The position numbers and the translations under genes are program-made. The notes below the pieces were generated by a model. It saw only the letters and a program-made list of their open reading frames with translations. It did no database searches and was not told the DNA's origin. This document shows positions 11,397 to 23,521 of a stretch of 64,000 nt of DNA, piece after piece (the stretch's first letter is position 1; every line of letters begins with the position of its first letter). The stretch lies in assembly GCA_021613375.1 (NCBI GenBank), contig CM038704.1:4082405-4146404 (forward strand), in the 5' to 3' direction. Source of the stretch: Megaleporinus macrocephalus (Eukaryota > Chordata > Actinopteri > Characiformes > Anostomidae).

Positions 11397-12030
11397 GCAG
11401 AGTTAATCTTATGACCACAGCAAAATAGTTGTGTGGGTCCATAAAACCGATCAGATATACCATATATATAGACCCACTGATATATCGACCGACCGGCCGA
11501 CTGACCAACGGATTAACAGTTAATCGTATCACGACAGCAAAATATTTAAAAGATAAAAGAAAAAACCTACTTTGTGATTTGTAATGTGTCCACACAGTGA
11601 GGTTTGCGGTGTCCAGCATGAGCGGAATTCTAACCAAAAAATAATAAACTTTTTTAAAAAAAGTCCTAACTATTTAATTAAGTTGTATTTTTATCTTTAT
11701 TATTTAATGAATCATTGTAAGGACTGGTTAGTCATGATAATAAGATGAAACTAGAACTTATCTTACAGCAGTGATATAGATATTTAAGCTTTAGTTAGAT
11801 TTTAGAGTGTAGTGACTCTTCTATCAGCCAACTGCTGACATCCCAACTTAGCATCCAGCTAGGCCGTTGTTAGCGTGTAGCTAACCCTGAAGGCAACACA
11901 AGTGTCAGCAGGACTTCTGTTGCTAATTGCCTGCAGATTCGTCCCTTCATTCGGTGGACGGCTCCACCGCGCGAGCCCCTCCTAATAGCTGCGCTGCTGT
12001 GAGGCCGACTGGAAGGATTAGCATGCGCTA
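11397..12030. other. AT-rich low-copy sequence
   Basis: Contains a small diverged duplication (GTTAATCTTATGACCACAGC at 11402 and GTTAATCGTATCACGACAGC at 11518). No ORF of interest. Confidence 0.45.
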
Positions 12031-12034
12031 GCTG

Positions 12035-12330
12035 CAGGAGCATTAGCAGTAGGGGCAGGTAGCGTACTGTTCAGGCCTCGCTCGCAGACGGAGCGGCCCA
12101 CGTGGCGTTTGATTGGCATTCTTTTAACCAGGAACGCCGGAGCCCGTGTTCTGCATCCCGCGCTGTTCCGTCCCAGCGAGCCCGGTTTGAAAACTAATTG
12201 GCCTTTGTGCGAAAGCCGGGACGGCGCGGCTGAATCTGTCAGGCGACAGGAAGCTATGATAATTGTCACGGCTGCGTTTCGCCTTTCGGACGACGCTCTC
12301 TCATAGAGCTGGCGTAATGAATAAAATATG
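12035..12330. promoter_or_regulatory. Candidate conserved non-coding segment
   Basis: Low-copy, balanced composition, no simple repeat and no transposon ends. Contains AGCTATGATAATTGTCACGG and GGCGTAATGAATAAAATATG, a texture like vertebrate conserved non-coding DNA. Short ORFs on both strands are not exon-like. This is judged by appearance only. Confidence 0.3.
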
Positions 12331-12636
12331 ACTCGGAGTAGTATGTCACCCCCCCGCCCCCCGCCCTCCCCACCTTCCCACTTGCATCCCCCTCTTCCTT
12401 TATTATTTTCCTTGCTTTATTTTCATGAGCTTCTCTTTCAACGACGCTGGTAATTGACTACAGCGTTCCGCAGGAAGGAGTAATATGCTGTATGTAAATC
12501 ACCTAAAAAGGCCTGTCAGCGAACGTTTACACAGCATGAAAATTTAAACCAATGGATTTATACAGGACTACAGAACAGTAATGCTGTTGTCGCTTCCTCA
12601 AGCTTCTCTCAGCTGCTTCACACATACAGTACATAC

Positions 12637-13170
12637 ACAGTCGAGTCACATAATTATAAACACCGGCTAATATCCAGAGTGACCGCCGTGTGCAGCACAG
12701 ACAGCAGCTAGACGGACTGGGAGACTCAGTAAGGTCCTGGTAGGTGGTCACAGGTATCTGGAGGTATCATGCTGACTGCAGTTCATCCCACAGCTGCTGG
12801 AGGGAGCGTGGAGGAGGATCCATAGAGCCAACATCACCATCCAGGTGGTCCCACAGATGCTCAGTTGGGTTCAAGTCTGGGGAATTAGGGGTCCAGGGTA
12901 GTACGTGTAAGTCTTGGTCAGCTCTTCCAACCAGTGTGAGACATTTCTAGTCGTGTGTCGTGTCTCATCGTCTTGCTGGAAGATCCCATCGGCCCCAGAG
13001 AAGACCATCAGCATGTATGGTGTTTGTGATCTGCAAGGATGGATTCAGACGCAAATGGGTTGAGAGTGTTTTCCACACGGATGAGTGGGAACAGAGAATG
13101 TCAGGAAAGCCACCTACACGCTGAAGCCATTCAAAGTAGGAGATGGTCATAATAATGTGACTGTGTATGT
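12637..13170 (-). mobile_element. Tc1/mariner-type transposon remnant (transposase C-terminus)
   Basis: On the minus strand it encodes fragments of a Tc1-like transposase. FQQDDETRHTTRNV is followed, in another frame, by SPDLNPTEHLWDHLDG, which corresponds to the conserved PDLNPIE region near the end of the DD34E catalytic domain. The frame change shows decay. The termini are inverted: CGAGTCACATAATTATAA on the left and CATAATAATGTGACT on the right. A second, similarly deleted copy in the opposite orientation lies at 61683-62119. The N-terminal DNA-binding half is missing in both. Not functional. Confidence 0.85.
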
Positions 13171-13214
13171 TAGTAATGCTATCTTTTACAGCCCCACGCG
13201 TTCTAGGTTTAAGA

Positions 13215-13700
13215 ATGAGGCACAAAGGGCATCATCATCATTGCACTGCTAATTATATAGCGCCTGTGCCAAGACCGAGGACAAGCTTCACTTGTCCTTA
13301 AGTGCAGAGGAAGTTCTCACTCTGCAGCTACAGTGCGTCCCACATTCGTTCGGCTCAGGAGCCCTCAAAGCTCCAGCATGGTGCTGCTAATGCGTGCTGC
13401 TGGACACACCAGTCTGAGCAGGCAGCATCGTCCAAGCAGCCCATTGTAACATCTAACAGGCATCCAGTCCAGGCAACCTTATAGTGGCCACTCAAATAGC
13501 CAATCCAGTCTGCATCATGGCTGCAAGCTCTGAGCCAGGGGTGGCAAAAGCTCTCCACTGCAATCTTGGTAAACACCATGGCAAACTCCTGGACCAGCAT
13601 ATAAACAACAACATACACAAAAACGATGGAAAACAAACAAAAAACCGTAGACACACACACACCAATGTGAATGTACTATATACACTTGTGTAGAGTAGTG
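13215..13700. other. Unrecognised sequence, possibly an old repeat
   Basis: Contains a block near 13252 with a TATATAGCGCC motif, resembling fish repeat sequence, and a 101-codon minus-strand ORF (13355-13660) with hydrophobic residues but no known domain. No second copy in this window. Confidence 0.35.
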
Positions 13701-13907
13701 TGATTGTAATTTAGTAATTAATTCCATATAAAACTTGTGTAAGCTCATCAGTGGTGGCTGTATTTAAACCCCTGGTTCCTATCACCGCCGCCAATTTGGG
13801 TTCTTAGAACGTTCTCTAGAACAAAGTGTTTGACACAAAACCACTCTGTTTACATCCCAAAAACTTTAGAAAACAAAGCAGTTGAATTTCCAGTTTAAGG
13901 CTACACT

Positions 13908-14005
13908 ATGTAAGTGCTGGAGATTTGGAGACCCCTCTGGTGGAAGTGTGTCATTGCATGCAAGTCCTCTTCCCAGAGTGGATGAATCTGATGATTGCAA
14001 GCACA
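13908..14005 (+). repeat. ~100-bp dispersed repeat, copy 1
   Basis: Shares GGAGACCCCTCTGG, TGCATGCA and GAGTGGATG in the same order with 62839-62978. It resembles a short fish interspersed repeat. No ends or target duplication are visible. Confidence 0.65.
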
Positions 14006-14783
14006 TAAAGAGCATCCCAGCACCGGTGCTTTGCTACATATAATGTTAATACATAAGGATGTATGCCCTGGTCCAAAACTTCTAGCCTCTGAATTTTTAT
14101 TGGTTATTTCAGGCTTTACTGGGCGACTCGCAGCAGGGCATGCTCACCATATGTTTAGTGATATTAACTAGCTGTATTAACTCAAACTTGAGGATCGGGA
14201 CTAGAACTGGAAGTCTGATGTGTGTGAAGTAATTGACTGTGTAGAGGGAGTTTGGCCTTATCATGATGCCGCATTCGTTCTTGTTTTTGTTATAATTAGT
14301 AAGTAAATTGTGTTGTCAGTACCGTTCTGTAGGACGTTATGTCACAGGTAGACGCCACAGGCTTTATCTGTTGGTGATTCCGCATGTTTACAACAAGTCC
14401 ACTGGATCCCAATGATTACCATCAGCACGCATCATTACACTCTACACGAGAACATGTAGGTGGTGCATAAAATGAAATGGGGCCATAAGTTGGTTCACAG
14501 TAAGTGTCAGCAGTCTGAGGTAAGTACTGTCTCTGGTGCAGCTGGTGGCATTTCATTTAGTTTAATGAATACCGAACTGTTAGGAGTGACTTAACATTGT
14601 GTAAGAGAAATCAAGCCGGCCTACTGACAACTCCTTTGTGTGTTTTGATAGCTTTGCGTATCATCTAGAACACTGTTCATTGTAATTACCATAGAAATTT
14701 ACATAGGGATGCATGATGATGGCAGAGTCTCGTTTATTTAGATTTGATTTTTGAACTCCTCACTCTAAAGTGCCCTTAGGTAT
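14006..14783. other. Low-copy sequence
   Basis: No ORF above 60 codons, no transposon ends. Nothing recognised. Confidence 0.45.
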
Positions 14784-15325
<542 letters not shown>

Positions 15326-15339
15326 ATATATATATATAA

Positions 15340-15830
15340 TACAACACTATTAATTAAGGTCATTATAAACTGCTTGTTGATGCTAATCATTAAGAAGAAA
15401 GCCTTAAAATAAAGTCTTACATTCTGCGTTTATTTTCTCGCCGTCAGCTTTTTAGACCAGCTTTTTCCAACTTAACACATTTTGCATTTCCAGCGTCTAT
15501 AAAACAAACAAAGCACACTTCCATTAATTCCAGCTACACCAGAAATGGGTTTTCTGCACCCAATTTGCAAGTGAGTGCCAAAAAACCCCCAAACATGCCC
15601 ATAAAAGTAGAATCTATAATTTGTTGCTGTCAGAAACTCGTAATTGAAGCTTATTTATATGTCGTAAAAGCCTCAGCTGTGTTGTTTATAGCCTTGCTTG
15701 GTAATTTTTCCCTCCTTTTTCGCTCCCTCCTCATCCTTTCTTTTTCGTTTCTCCTGCACGCTGTTCTTTTTTCTCCGGCTCGCGGTCGTGTAGTGTGATC
15801 ATTCGTGATTTGTGTGAGGGTGATAAGGTA
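15340..15830. other. AT-rich low-copy sequence
   Basis: No transposon ends or simple repeats. Short hydrophobic ORFs (15565-15798) have no known domain. Confidence 0.4.
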
Positions 15831-15834
15831 CGGC

Positions 15835-16010
15835 AAGGTTCATTACAGTTTCTCTGAGGCAGAAGACACCAGGCTCCCCGTTCTCTCCTCCGCTGCTTTG
15901 CATACTAATCTGGCTTCCAACAGGTCTCCAAGCAACAGAGACTTGCAGGGGGGCGCCGCGCCTTCGGCCGGTGCGTTAATGCGCTCCGGGTTCTAATACG
16001 ACGCCCGTAG
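15835..16010. promoter_or_regulatory. Candidate conserved non-coding segment
   Basis: Low-copy. Contains CTGCTTTGCATACTAATCTG (octamer-like TTTGCAT) followed by AGGTCTCCAAGCAACAGAG. Appearance only; no conservation data. Confidence 0.3.
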
Positions 16011-16381
16011 GATGGATACCGTACGCCGGTTGAAGTCTAAGCTGTGTTCATGATACGGAGTCGGGCTTATCTGGCGGCACTAACTGAACAGTATCGTATA
16101 CACGCCAATTCCACCAGGAGACGAGACGTTCCTGACCAAACACTGAAAATTATGATCCATAGAAATAATACTCGAGGTGGAGATCAATAAGCCTGTCAGA
16201 TTCCGAACCCCGGAAAATGTCCCAGTAACCTTGAGGGAGTCCTTCGTCGCCGGCAGAGTGGAATTATTCTCTCATCTTCACAGATTTGTATCATTTAATA
16301 GGGTGAAAACATATTTTACACCACTTTCTGCTTCTCACCATACAAATAAGCCCAAACGCATCCAGCGATTTTGATGTCTGG

Positions 16382-16415
<34 letters not shown>
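16382..16415. repeat. (TAA)n microsatellite
   Basis: About 11 TAA units, one near the end interrupted by a C. Confidence 0.95.
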
Positions 16416-16499
16416 AGATTATAATAATAATTACAAAAGTGCATGGACCACAGGATGGTTGTGCAGTGTGAGTAGTTTAAGAGGAGGACTGAGGGATGA

Positions 16500-16680
16500 A
16501 TAAAAGACAAGTAGAGGAGTGCGGGTCAGTGTGTTTGGGGATCTGCCCGGAGTGAGTACATGCAGTTTTGTGGAATGTGTTTGTGTGGGATTGAAAATGA
16601 ATGGGACTCTATGGGAGGAACAAGGAATGAATAAATGACAAATAGAGGAGTGCAGGTCAGTGTGTCTGTGGGATTAGAGG
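16500..16680. repeat. Diverged ~120-bp tandem duplication
   Basis: GAATAAAAGACAAGTAGAGG, GTGCGGGTCAGTGTGT at 16497-16535 recurs as GAATAAATGACAAATAGAGG, GTGCAGGTCAGTGTGT at 16627-16665. No function seen. Confidence 0.6.
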
Positions 16681-16901
16681 TGTCTAACCTTACAAATGTG
16701 TTTCTGGAAGGATTGTTGGTCAAACATTCCCATAAACACTCTCCTAAACCGTGTGGAGAGACCTCCCAGAAGAGTTGAAGCTGTTATAGCTGCAAAGGTT
16801 GGGCCGACATCATATTAAACCCTATGGATTAAAAATGGGACGTTACTCAAGTTCATATATGTGTGAAGACAGGCGAGCAAATATGTTTGCCAAAGCAATA
16901 C

Positions 16902-16902
<1 letters not shown>

Positions 16903-16964
<62 letters not shown>

Positions 16965-17001
16965 GTATATATATAATGTATATATATAATGTATGTATGT
17001 G

Positions 17002-17063
<62 letters not shown>

Positions 17064-17090
17064 GTATGTGTGTGTGTGTGCGCGCGCGCA
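16903..17090. repeat. (TA)n tract with TAATGTATATA interruptions and (GT)n/(CG)n end
   Basis: Two long TA runs (16903-16962 and about 17009-17051) separated by three copies of a TAATGTATATATA unit, followed by alternating GT and CGCGCGCG. Alternating purine-pyrimidine throughout. Confidence 0.95.
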
Positions 17091-17091
17091 T

Positions 17092-18350
17092 GTTATACCT
17101 TAAATATATTTAGTGTTATATAAGCTTTTAATTTTTTAATTGACTGTTTTAGTTATTAAAGCTGTTCTGGTCTGGTTGCACCATTTAACTTACTGGTTGT
17201 GCCTCATGACTTTCTAGACTATTTTTAATTTAAACAAGCCTCTAGTGAGACACATGTAGAAACCTTCATGCTTGAAGTTGAGTTTATACTTACATTTTAT
17301 ATTTTTAATACGAAGACATGATTATAATGAACATGTTCACGGTTTTGCTGAGGAGGTTGCACCACCTGACATGCTAAACTGAACCATTCTAACCACAATC
17401 ACAAATTTTACAAAATATGTGAAAGGACGATAACTGACCTTGACATTGCGACATGATGTTTACATGGGGTCTTCTTGATTTTGCAATACCCTAGTCCATC
17501 TTTCATCAAAGCATGTCAAAATAAAAGTCCTTGGCTTTTCTTTGCCAGGCATATGAGGAAGGTGGATAAACTTTTTTTTGGTGAGTTGGCTTAATTTAAC
17601 ATCAATAATTTTAAAGTTTTCCAACATAAAATCACACGGAATGGGTATATTTAAAGTTATATATGTCTAAATTACCTCAGTTAATACTAAATAATCAACA
17701 CATATGCTTGAACGGTTGACATTCTCAAAAAGAAAAAAGAAATGAATTTTATATAAAAGCCCTGAAAAGTGTGTCACATAAAAGAATGAGTATTTTTGTT
17801 ATTATATTATATTTTGGAGAAAAATTTGACTTGGAGATAAAAATGTGTGTCATGTTAGTGACCATGTTGTAGGTTAGAGCTGGAACGCAAGGACAGGAAA
17901 AAATCAACTCTGACTGGAGTTTTCTCACATTTTGATTCTAAGTAGTTTTCTTGTATTTATTTTTTTTTGTGTGTTTCAAAGTAGCATAGAAAGTAACAGG
18001 GGGACCACCCGATAATTACAATCACCCACCCGCTAGTCAAATCAACAGTTTGTCGTTTACATGCCAGTCATAACCATTAAACTCTGATTGATGCCTGTTT
18101 TGCATGGTGCTCCTATTCATATTCTAGGGGTTCTTGCATAATGCAGTCAACACCATCTACTAAATATACAGTATATATACCGGGACCACCACAAGTACTC
18201 CCACTTCCTGTAAAAGATCTTTCAATCTCAGAGCTTAAGGGCTTCAGTATATTTAAAATATACAGCAATAACCATAACATTCAACCACTTCTTTATGTCT
18301 ACATATAGATTATATCTTATATCTTATATATACATATATACATACATATG
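17092..18350. other. AT-rich low-copy sequence
   Basis: About 1.25 kb with no ORF above 60 codons, no recognised repeat family and no coding signal. Confidence 0.45.
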
Positions 18351-18351
18351 A

Positions 18352-18560
18352 TCCAGCTTATCAGCTCCACTGACCATACAGGAGCTCCACTTACAGACTG
18401 TACTTCATCTGATTCTCTGTACACTTTATTACTCTGTTCTTTAATGATCAGGACCCCCACAGGACCACCACAGAGCAGCTACTATTAGGGTGCTGGGTCA
18501 TTCTCAGCACTACAGTGACACAGACGTGGTGGTGGTGTGTTAGTGTGTGTTGTGCTGGTG
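18352..18560 (+). mobile_element. Fold-back element family A, left part only
   Basis: Matches the left half of the complete copy at 57483-58180: CAGCTCCACTGACCATACAG, then GATCAGGACCCCCACAGG, TTCTCAGCAC and GTGGTGGTGTGTTAGTGTG. It stops at the start of the 20-bp minisatellite and its right half is not present on the far side. Confidence 0.85.
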
Positions 18561-18567
18561 TGAGTGT

Positions 18568-20196
18568 GTAGTGGTTAGTATGGTGGTGTAGTGGTTAGTA
18601 TGGTGGTGTAGTGGTTAGTATGGTGGTGTAGTGGTTAGTATGGTGGTGTAGTGGTCAGTAAGGTGGTGTAGTGGTTAGTATGGTGGTGTAGTGGTTAGTA
18701 TGGTGGTGTAGTGGTTAGTATGGTGGTGTAGTGGTCAGTACGGTGGTGTAGTGGTTAGTATGGTGGTGTAGTGGTTAGTATGGTGGTGTAGTGGTTAGTA
18801 AGGTGGTGTAGTGGTTAGTATGGTGGTGTAGTGGTTAGTATGGTGGTGTAGTGGTCAGTACGGTGGTGTAGTGGTTAGTATGGTGGTGTAGTGGTTAGTA
18901 TGGTGGTGTAGTGGTTAGTACGGTGGTGTAGTGGTCAGTACGGTGGTGTAGTGGTTAGTATGGTGGTGTAGTGGTTAGTATGGTGGTGTAGTGGTTAGTA
19001 AGGTGGTGTAGTGGTTAGTATGGTGGTGTAGTGGTTAGTATGGTGGTGTAGTGGTCAGTAAGGTGGTGTAGTGGTTAGTATGGTGGTGTAGTGGTTAGTA
19101 TGGTGGTGTAGTGGTCAGTACGGTGGTGTAGTGGTTAGTATGGTGGTGTAGTGGTTAGTATGGTGGTGTAGTGGTCAGTACGGTGGTGTAGTGGTCAGTA
19201 TGGTGGTGTAGTGGTCAGTATGGTGGTGTAGTGGTTAGTACGGTGGTGTAGTGGTTAGTACGGTGGTGTAGTGGTTAGTATGGTGGTGTAGTGGATAGTA
19301 AGGTGGTGTAGTGGTTAGTAAGGTGGTGTAGTGGTTAGTAAGGTGGTGTAGTGGTCAGTACGGTGGTGTAGTGGTCAGTATGGTTGTGTAGTGGTTAGTA
19401 AGGTGGTGTAGTGGTTAGTAAGGTGGTGTAGTGGTTAGTAAGGTGGTGTAGTGGTTAGTATGGTGGTGTAGTGGTTAGTATGGTGGTGTAGTGGTTAGTA
19501 TGGTGGTGTAGTGGTTAGTATGGTGGTGTAGTGGTTAGTATGGTGGTGTAGTGGTTAGTATGGTGGTGTAGTGGTTAGTAAGGTGGTGTAGTGGTTAGTA
19601 AGGTGGTGTAGTGGTTAGTATGGTGGTGTAGTGGTTAGTAAGGTGGTGTAGTGGTTAGTAAGGTGGTGTAGTGGTTAGTAAGGTGGTGTAGTGGTTAGTA
19701 TGGTGGTGTAGTGGTTAGTAAGGTGGTGTAGTGGTTAGTAAGGTGGTGTAGTGGTTAGTAAGGTGGTGTAGTGGTTAGTATGGTGGTGTAGTGGTTAGTA
19801 GGGTGGTGTAGTGGTTAGTAAGGTGGTGTAGTGGTTAGTATGGTGGTGTAGTGGTTAGTATGGTGGTGTAGTGGTTAGTATGGTGGTATAGTGGTCAGTA
19901 TGGTGGTGTAGTGGTCAGTATGGTGGTGTAGTAGTTAGTATGGTGGTGTAGTGGTTAGTATGGTGGTGTAGTGGTTAGTATGGTGGTGTAGTGGTTAGTA
20001 TGGTGGTGTAGTGGTTAGTATGGTGGTGTAGTGGTTAGTATGGTGGTGTAGTGGTTAGTAAGGTGGTGTAGTGGTTAGTAAGGTGGTGTAGTGGTCAGTA
20101 TGGTGGTGTAGTGGTTAGTATGGTGGTGTAGTGGTTAGTATGGTGGTGTAGTGGTTAGTAAGGTGGTGTAGTGGTTAGTAAGGTGGTGTAGTGGTC
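18568..20196 (+). repeat. 20-bp minisatellite, about 81 copies
   Basis: Unit [T/A/C/G]GGTGGTGTAGTGGTTAGTA. From 18601 to about 20190 the 20-bp register never slips, so there is no insertion or deletion in about 1.6 kb. Variation is nearly all at position 1 (T, A or C, once G) and position 16 (T or C). Only a few private changes occur elsewhere (for example TGGTTGTGTA at 19381, GTGGATAGTA at 19291, TGGTGGTATA at 19881, GTAGTTAGTA at 19931). Stop codons occur in the frames, and no ORF is reported across it. G-rich on this strand. Confidence 0.98.
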
Positions 20197-20690
20197 TAGT
20201 GGTATAAAGCAGAAATCCTGAAAAAAAGCTTGGAAAAAGTTCTGGTTAAATTGACGTGCATTGAAAGTAAAGTAGGTACATTTTCTTCTTTAGACAGCAG
20301 CGATACGAAGGTTACATAAAATCTGAATACAAAAACACAGTTAGTGGTTTAGGGGTTGCCAACAATCGTGGCTCGGTATTCTTTAAAAGAAAGATCAAAG
20401 GAATCGGCGCTAAAGAATATTATTTACAGCTGGTTTTGCTCCTCATTACAAGGGGTTCCAATATTTGTGGGGGCTGCTGCGTACCCACTGCAGCTGTTAG
20501 TCTCACTGTAGCAGAAGCCCTCATGTAAGCTGCTGGCGTGCAAGGTCTCGGTGTGATGTTGGAGCAGCCTAAGCGCTCATAAATAATGACTGACTGTTCT
20601 GAGGATCAGCTATATTGAGTAGAAACCTGAATATAAATAGGTCTGTCTTTTTTTCCCCTCCCTTCGTTTTTTTTTTTTTTTTTCTACAGG
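20197..20690. other. Low-copy sequence
   Basis: Mixed sequence after the minisatellite. A T-rich run at 20642-20683 with TTTCTACAG resembles a 3' splice site by chance; no supporting exon is recognised. Confidence 0.4.
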
Positions 20691-21180
20691 CAGACATCTG
20701 TTGTCAGAGAACTTGTCTGCTGTTAATGATCACTACTGGCAAATTGCACTCAATTAAAATGGCACTCGCACGTGTGAAGGCTCTCCGTAGGGACGCGGCG
20801 TGTGCTGCGGTGTCAGAACGGGACAAAGGGTGCAAATGAGGCCCGAGGACTGCAGCTGAAGTGCCGCTGTGCCTGGGCGCGGCAGTGCCGCCGCAATTAG
20901 CAACGAGACCTTCTTGTGTAAGGGGTGGGGGGGGTGTAGGAAAAGGGGAGCGAGGACAGAGACGGCTCGAGAAATCCCAGAGCCGGCACTGCCAACTACC
21001 GCCAGCGGCCTGGACGTGTCCTGAGCCGCGGTTTACGGTAAACCTCGCCTTAATAGCTGGCAAGGAGGTCGAAGTTATGGGAGTTAGTGGGGATGAAGGC
21101 CGGCGGAGGCTGCACTGTGGCTTAGCAGGCCGGCTCAGAGGCAGCGCAGGCGGTAAGCTGTGAGAGGACACGGTGGACGG
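20691..21180. promoter_or_regulatory. GC-rich low-copy segment, candidate regulatory DNA
   Basis: 20691-20780 is balanced and includes CTGTTAATGATCACTACTGG and GCACTCAATTAAAATGGCAC, typical in style of conserved non-coding DNA. 20800-21170 is GC- and CpG-rich. A 203-codon minus-strand ORF (20704-21315) covers it. Its translation is serine/proline-rich with no known domain, and a GC-rich stretch keeps frames open by chance, so I do not call a gene. Confidence 0.3.
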
Positions 21181-21347
21181 AGACTTATCCAGGTTGGAAT
21201 CCAAGCTCAAAGTTTGCACGTGGACTAGGACTCGGGAGATGATCATTCTCTGCTCTGGTTTTGTGTGTTCTATCAATTTTTTTCCCACAAATTCGTTTAG
21301 ATTCACTCTTTCCAACCACTCTTTAACTCCAAGGGGGTCTTAATAAA

Positions 21348-21770
<423 letters not shown>

Positions 21771-21907
21771 CACAGAAAGTTGCTACAACAACTACATAGA
21801 ACTTGTTCAGTGCTGTCCCTGGTGCTGAACACAGATCTGAAGGTGCAGTTCAGCACCAGGGACAGCACTGAACATGTTCTATGAAGTTGTTGTAGCAACT
21901 TTCTGTG
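21771..21907. repeat. Long hairpin: 60-bp arms, 17-nt loop
   Basis: Left arm 21771-21830, loop 21831-21847, right arm 21848-21907. The right arm is the exact reverse complement of the left except at two positions (CTACATAGAACTTG against CTTCATAGAACATG). Arms begin CACAGAAAGTTGCTAC. Such low divergence means the inverted duplication is recent or maintained. No target duplication or transposon terminus is evident. Confidence 0.95.
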
Positions 21908-21965
21908 ATATTTTGGAGCGTTTCTATTGGTCAATTCATTTCAAAATTTTTACACAGTGTAAATG
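21908..21965 (+). repeat. Fragment of a dispersed repeat
   Basis: TTTTGGAGCGTTTCTATTGG matches TTTTGGAGCATTTCTATTGG at 60730 and the reverse complement at 31065. Short fragment of a family with copies near 31060, 52340, 55850 and 60580. Confidence 0.6.
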
Positions 21966-22371
21966 GCAGTTGTTGTGTTCAAACGATGTAGAAAAATAAA
22001 AACAGACAAAAAAAATTAAGATACATGTTTTAAATATATATACAAAAATCTATAATGATAAAAAATAAACTCTATAAAGCCTTTATATGTGAAGGTCCAG
22101 AGGCCAAATAATAGTATTAATCCCTTATTAATACCATGGAAGAACCTTTTCTGGGTCCCTCAAGAAATGTGAAATTATAAAGAAGTGCCAGTTTAAGGGT
22201 TCCTCCTAAAACCTTTACATGATGTCAAGGTTCTTTAATAAGGGTTCAAAGCACTTGCACGTCTCATGTAGATGTGAGGACCCCTCAGCAACATCACGTT
22301 TCTTTCATAAAGCAATATTAAAGCTGTCATGAATGCATATGTGCATATATTCAATATTTTACATTGTTCTT
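21966..22371. other. AT-rich low-copy sequence
   Basis: No ORF, no recognised repeat. Confidence 0.4.
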
Positions 22372-22602
22372 GAACACTTTACTGTAGGGAGCTGTTCATA
22401 AGGCTACATGACACCTACATAAGCTGATCATGACAACTGACATAACCCTATATGAATGTTTATAAATGCTTATTTTGCCAGGAATCTCCTGTCATAAAGC
22501 GAATGACATCTGTCTGTTGGAATAAGCTTTCATAATCACTTATGTAGGGTTATGTCATGACGGGCTTATGTAGCTTTATGAGCACTCTACAGTAAAGTGT
22601 TA
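22372..22602. mobile_element. Palindromic MITE with AACACTTTACTGTAG ends
   Basis: The left end AACACTTTACTGTAG is mirrored by CTACAGTAAAGTGTT on the right. Inner blocks also pair (AAGGCTACATGACACC with GGCTTATGTAGCTTTATG, and ACATAACCCTATATGA with ACTTATGTAGGGTTATGT). About 230 bp, no coding capacity. Confidence 0.85.
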
Positions 22603-22903
22603 TTAAATGTTCCCTGAGGTTCCCTGAGACTTTGCTCACCCAGATGTGATTTTACACCCTATTCAGTTTTGTTTTGGTGAGCTTTACAGTGAGACGCCAC
22701 AGAGGTCACCCAGACGTAACATGCCGAACGAGACAAAATAAAACAAACCTCAGTGTAAACAAGACTTCCCAAGGAACCAAACTGTCAGCAGTACATGGTT
22801 AATGTTCATCTCCAAACGAGTTCCTCTTCTTCCTATCGAATACTCCGTTCGTGCTGCAGCTCGTAAGGCTAAGAGCTGTCACATACATACTATCTATAGT
22901 ACT

Positions 22904-23521
22904 ATATAGTGCAGGGGTCACTAATAGGCCGACCGCGGTCCGGGTCCGGAACCAGACGTTGTCCAATGCGGACTCAAAGCGAAAAACTATTGAGAAGAGT
23001 TTAATTTCGATGGTGTTTATTTTGAGCGGCGGAGCTTTTCTAGTCTTTATGGTATACGGGCTTTGAGGGGCTGTAAACTCACAGACCAATCGCGTAATCA
23101 CCAAATGTGCTCCTCAGCCAATCAGATGTGAGCATATTCGAGGGTACAGCGAGCACACAGGTGAGGTATGAAGTGAGGAAACACTTTAAGATGCTGGTTT
23201 TTCAAAAGCATTGTTTTTTTTTTTAATTTAGCTCTTGTTTTTATTGAAGTGAGTAAAAACATTTATTAGAAGTTTATAAATAATTAATTGATATAGTTTA
23301 ACATTTAAACAGTAAATATACTAAATATACTGAACGGTATGTGTGGTGTGTTGGTGTTTCAGTAGCTGATGGTATAAGATGTTGATACTAGACTACTTCA
23401 GTAAACAGGATACACCACTGAATCACAACACACGCTAGAAATGATGGTCCGGACCTTGGCCTGAGGAGATCTCCTCTAATTGGACCTTACTGAACTCTAA
23501 TTAAATACCCCTGATACAGTA
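22904..23521 (+). mobile_element. hAT-type non-autonomous element with 8-bp target duplication
   Basis: The element runs 22912-23513. It starts CAGGGGTCACTAATAGG and ends AATTAAATACCCCTG, with CAGGGGT-type termini as in the Charlie group of hAT elements. Flanking octamers ATATAGTG (22904-22911) and ATACAGTA (23514-23521) match at 6 of 8 positions, consistent with an aged 8-bp duplication. No transposase is present. A second copy in the opposite orientation lies at 43297-45073, interrupted by another hAT element. The short ORFs at 22799-23104 are not related to a transposase. Confidence 0.85.

Noticed and set aside
18568..20196. Possible telomere-like or satellite DNA
   Set aside because: The unit GGTGGTGTAGTGGTTAGTA is not TTAGGG-based, and a single 1.6-kb array rooted in a fold-back element fits a minisatellite better than centromeric satellite.
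20642..20839. Polypyrimidine tract plus TTTCTACAG followed by a short ORF as an exon
   Set aside because: No recognisable protein, no matching donor site I can defend, and the ORF ends after a few dozen codons.
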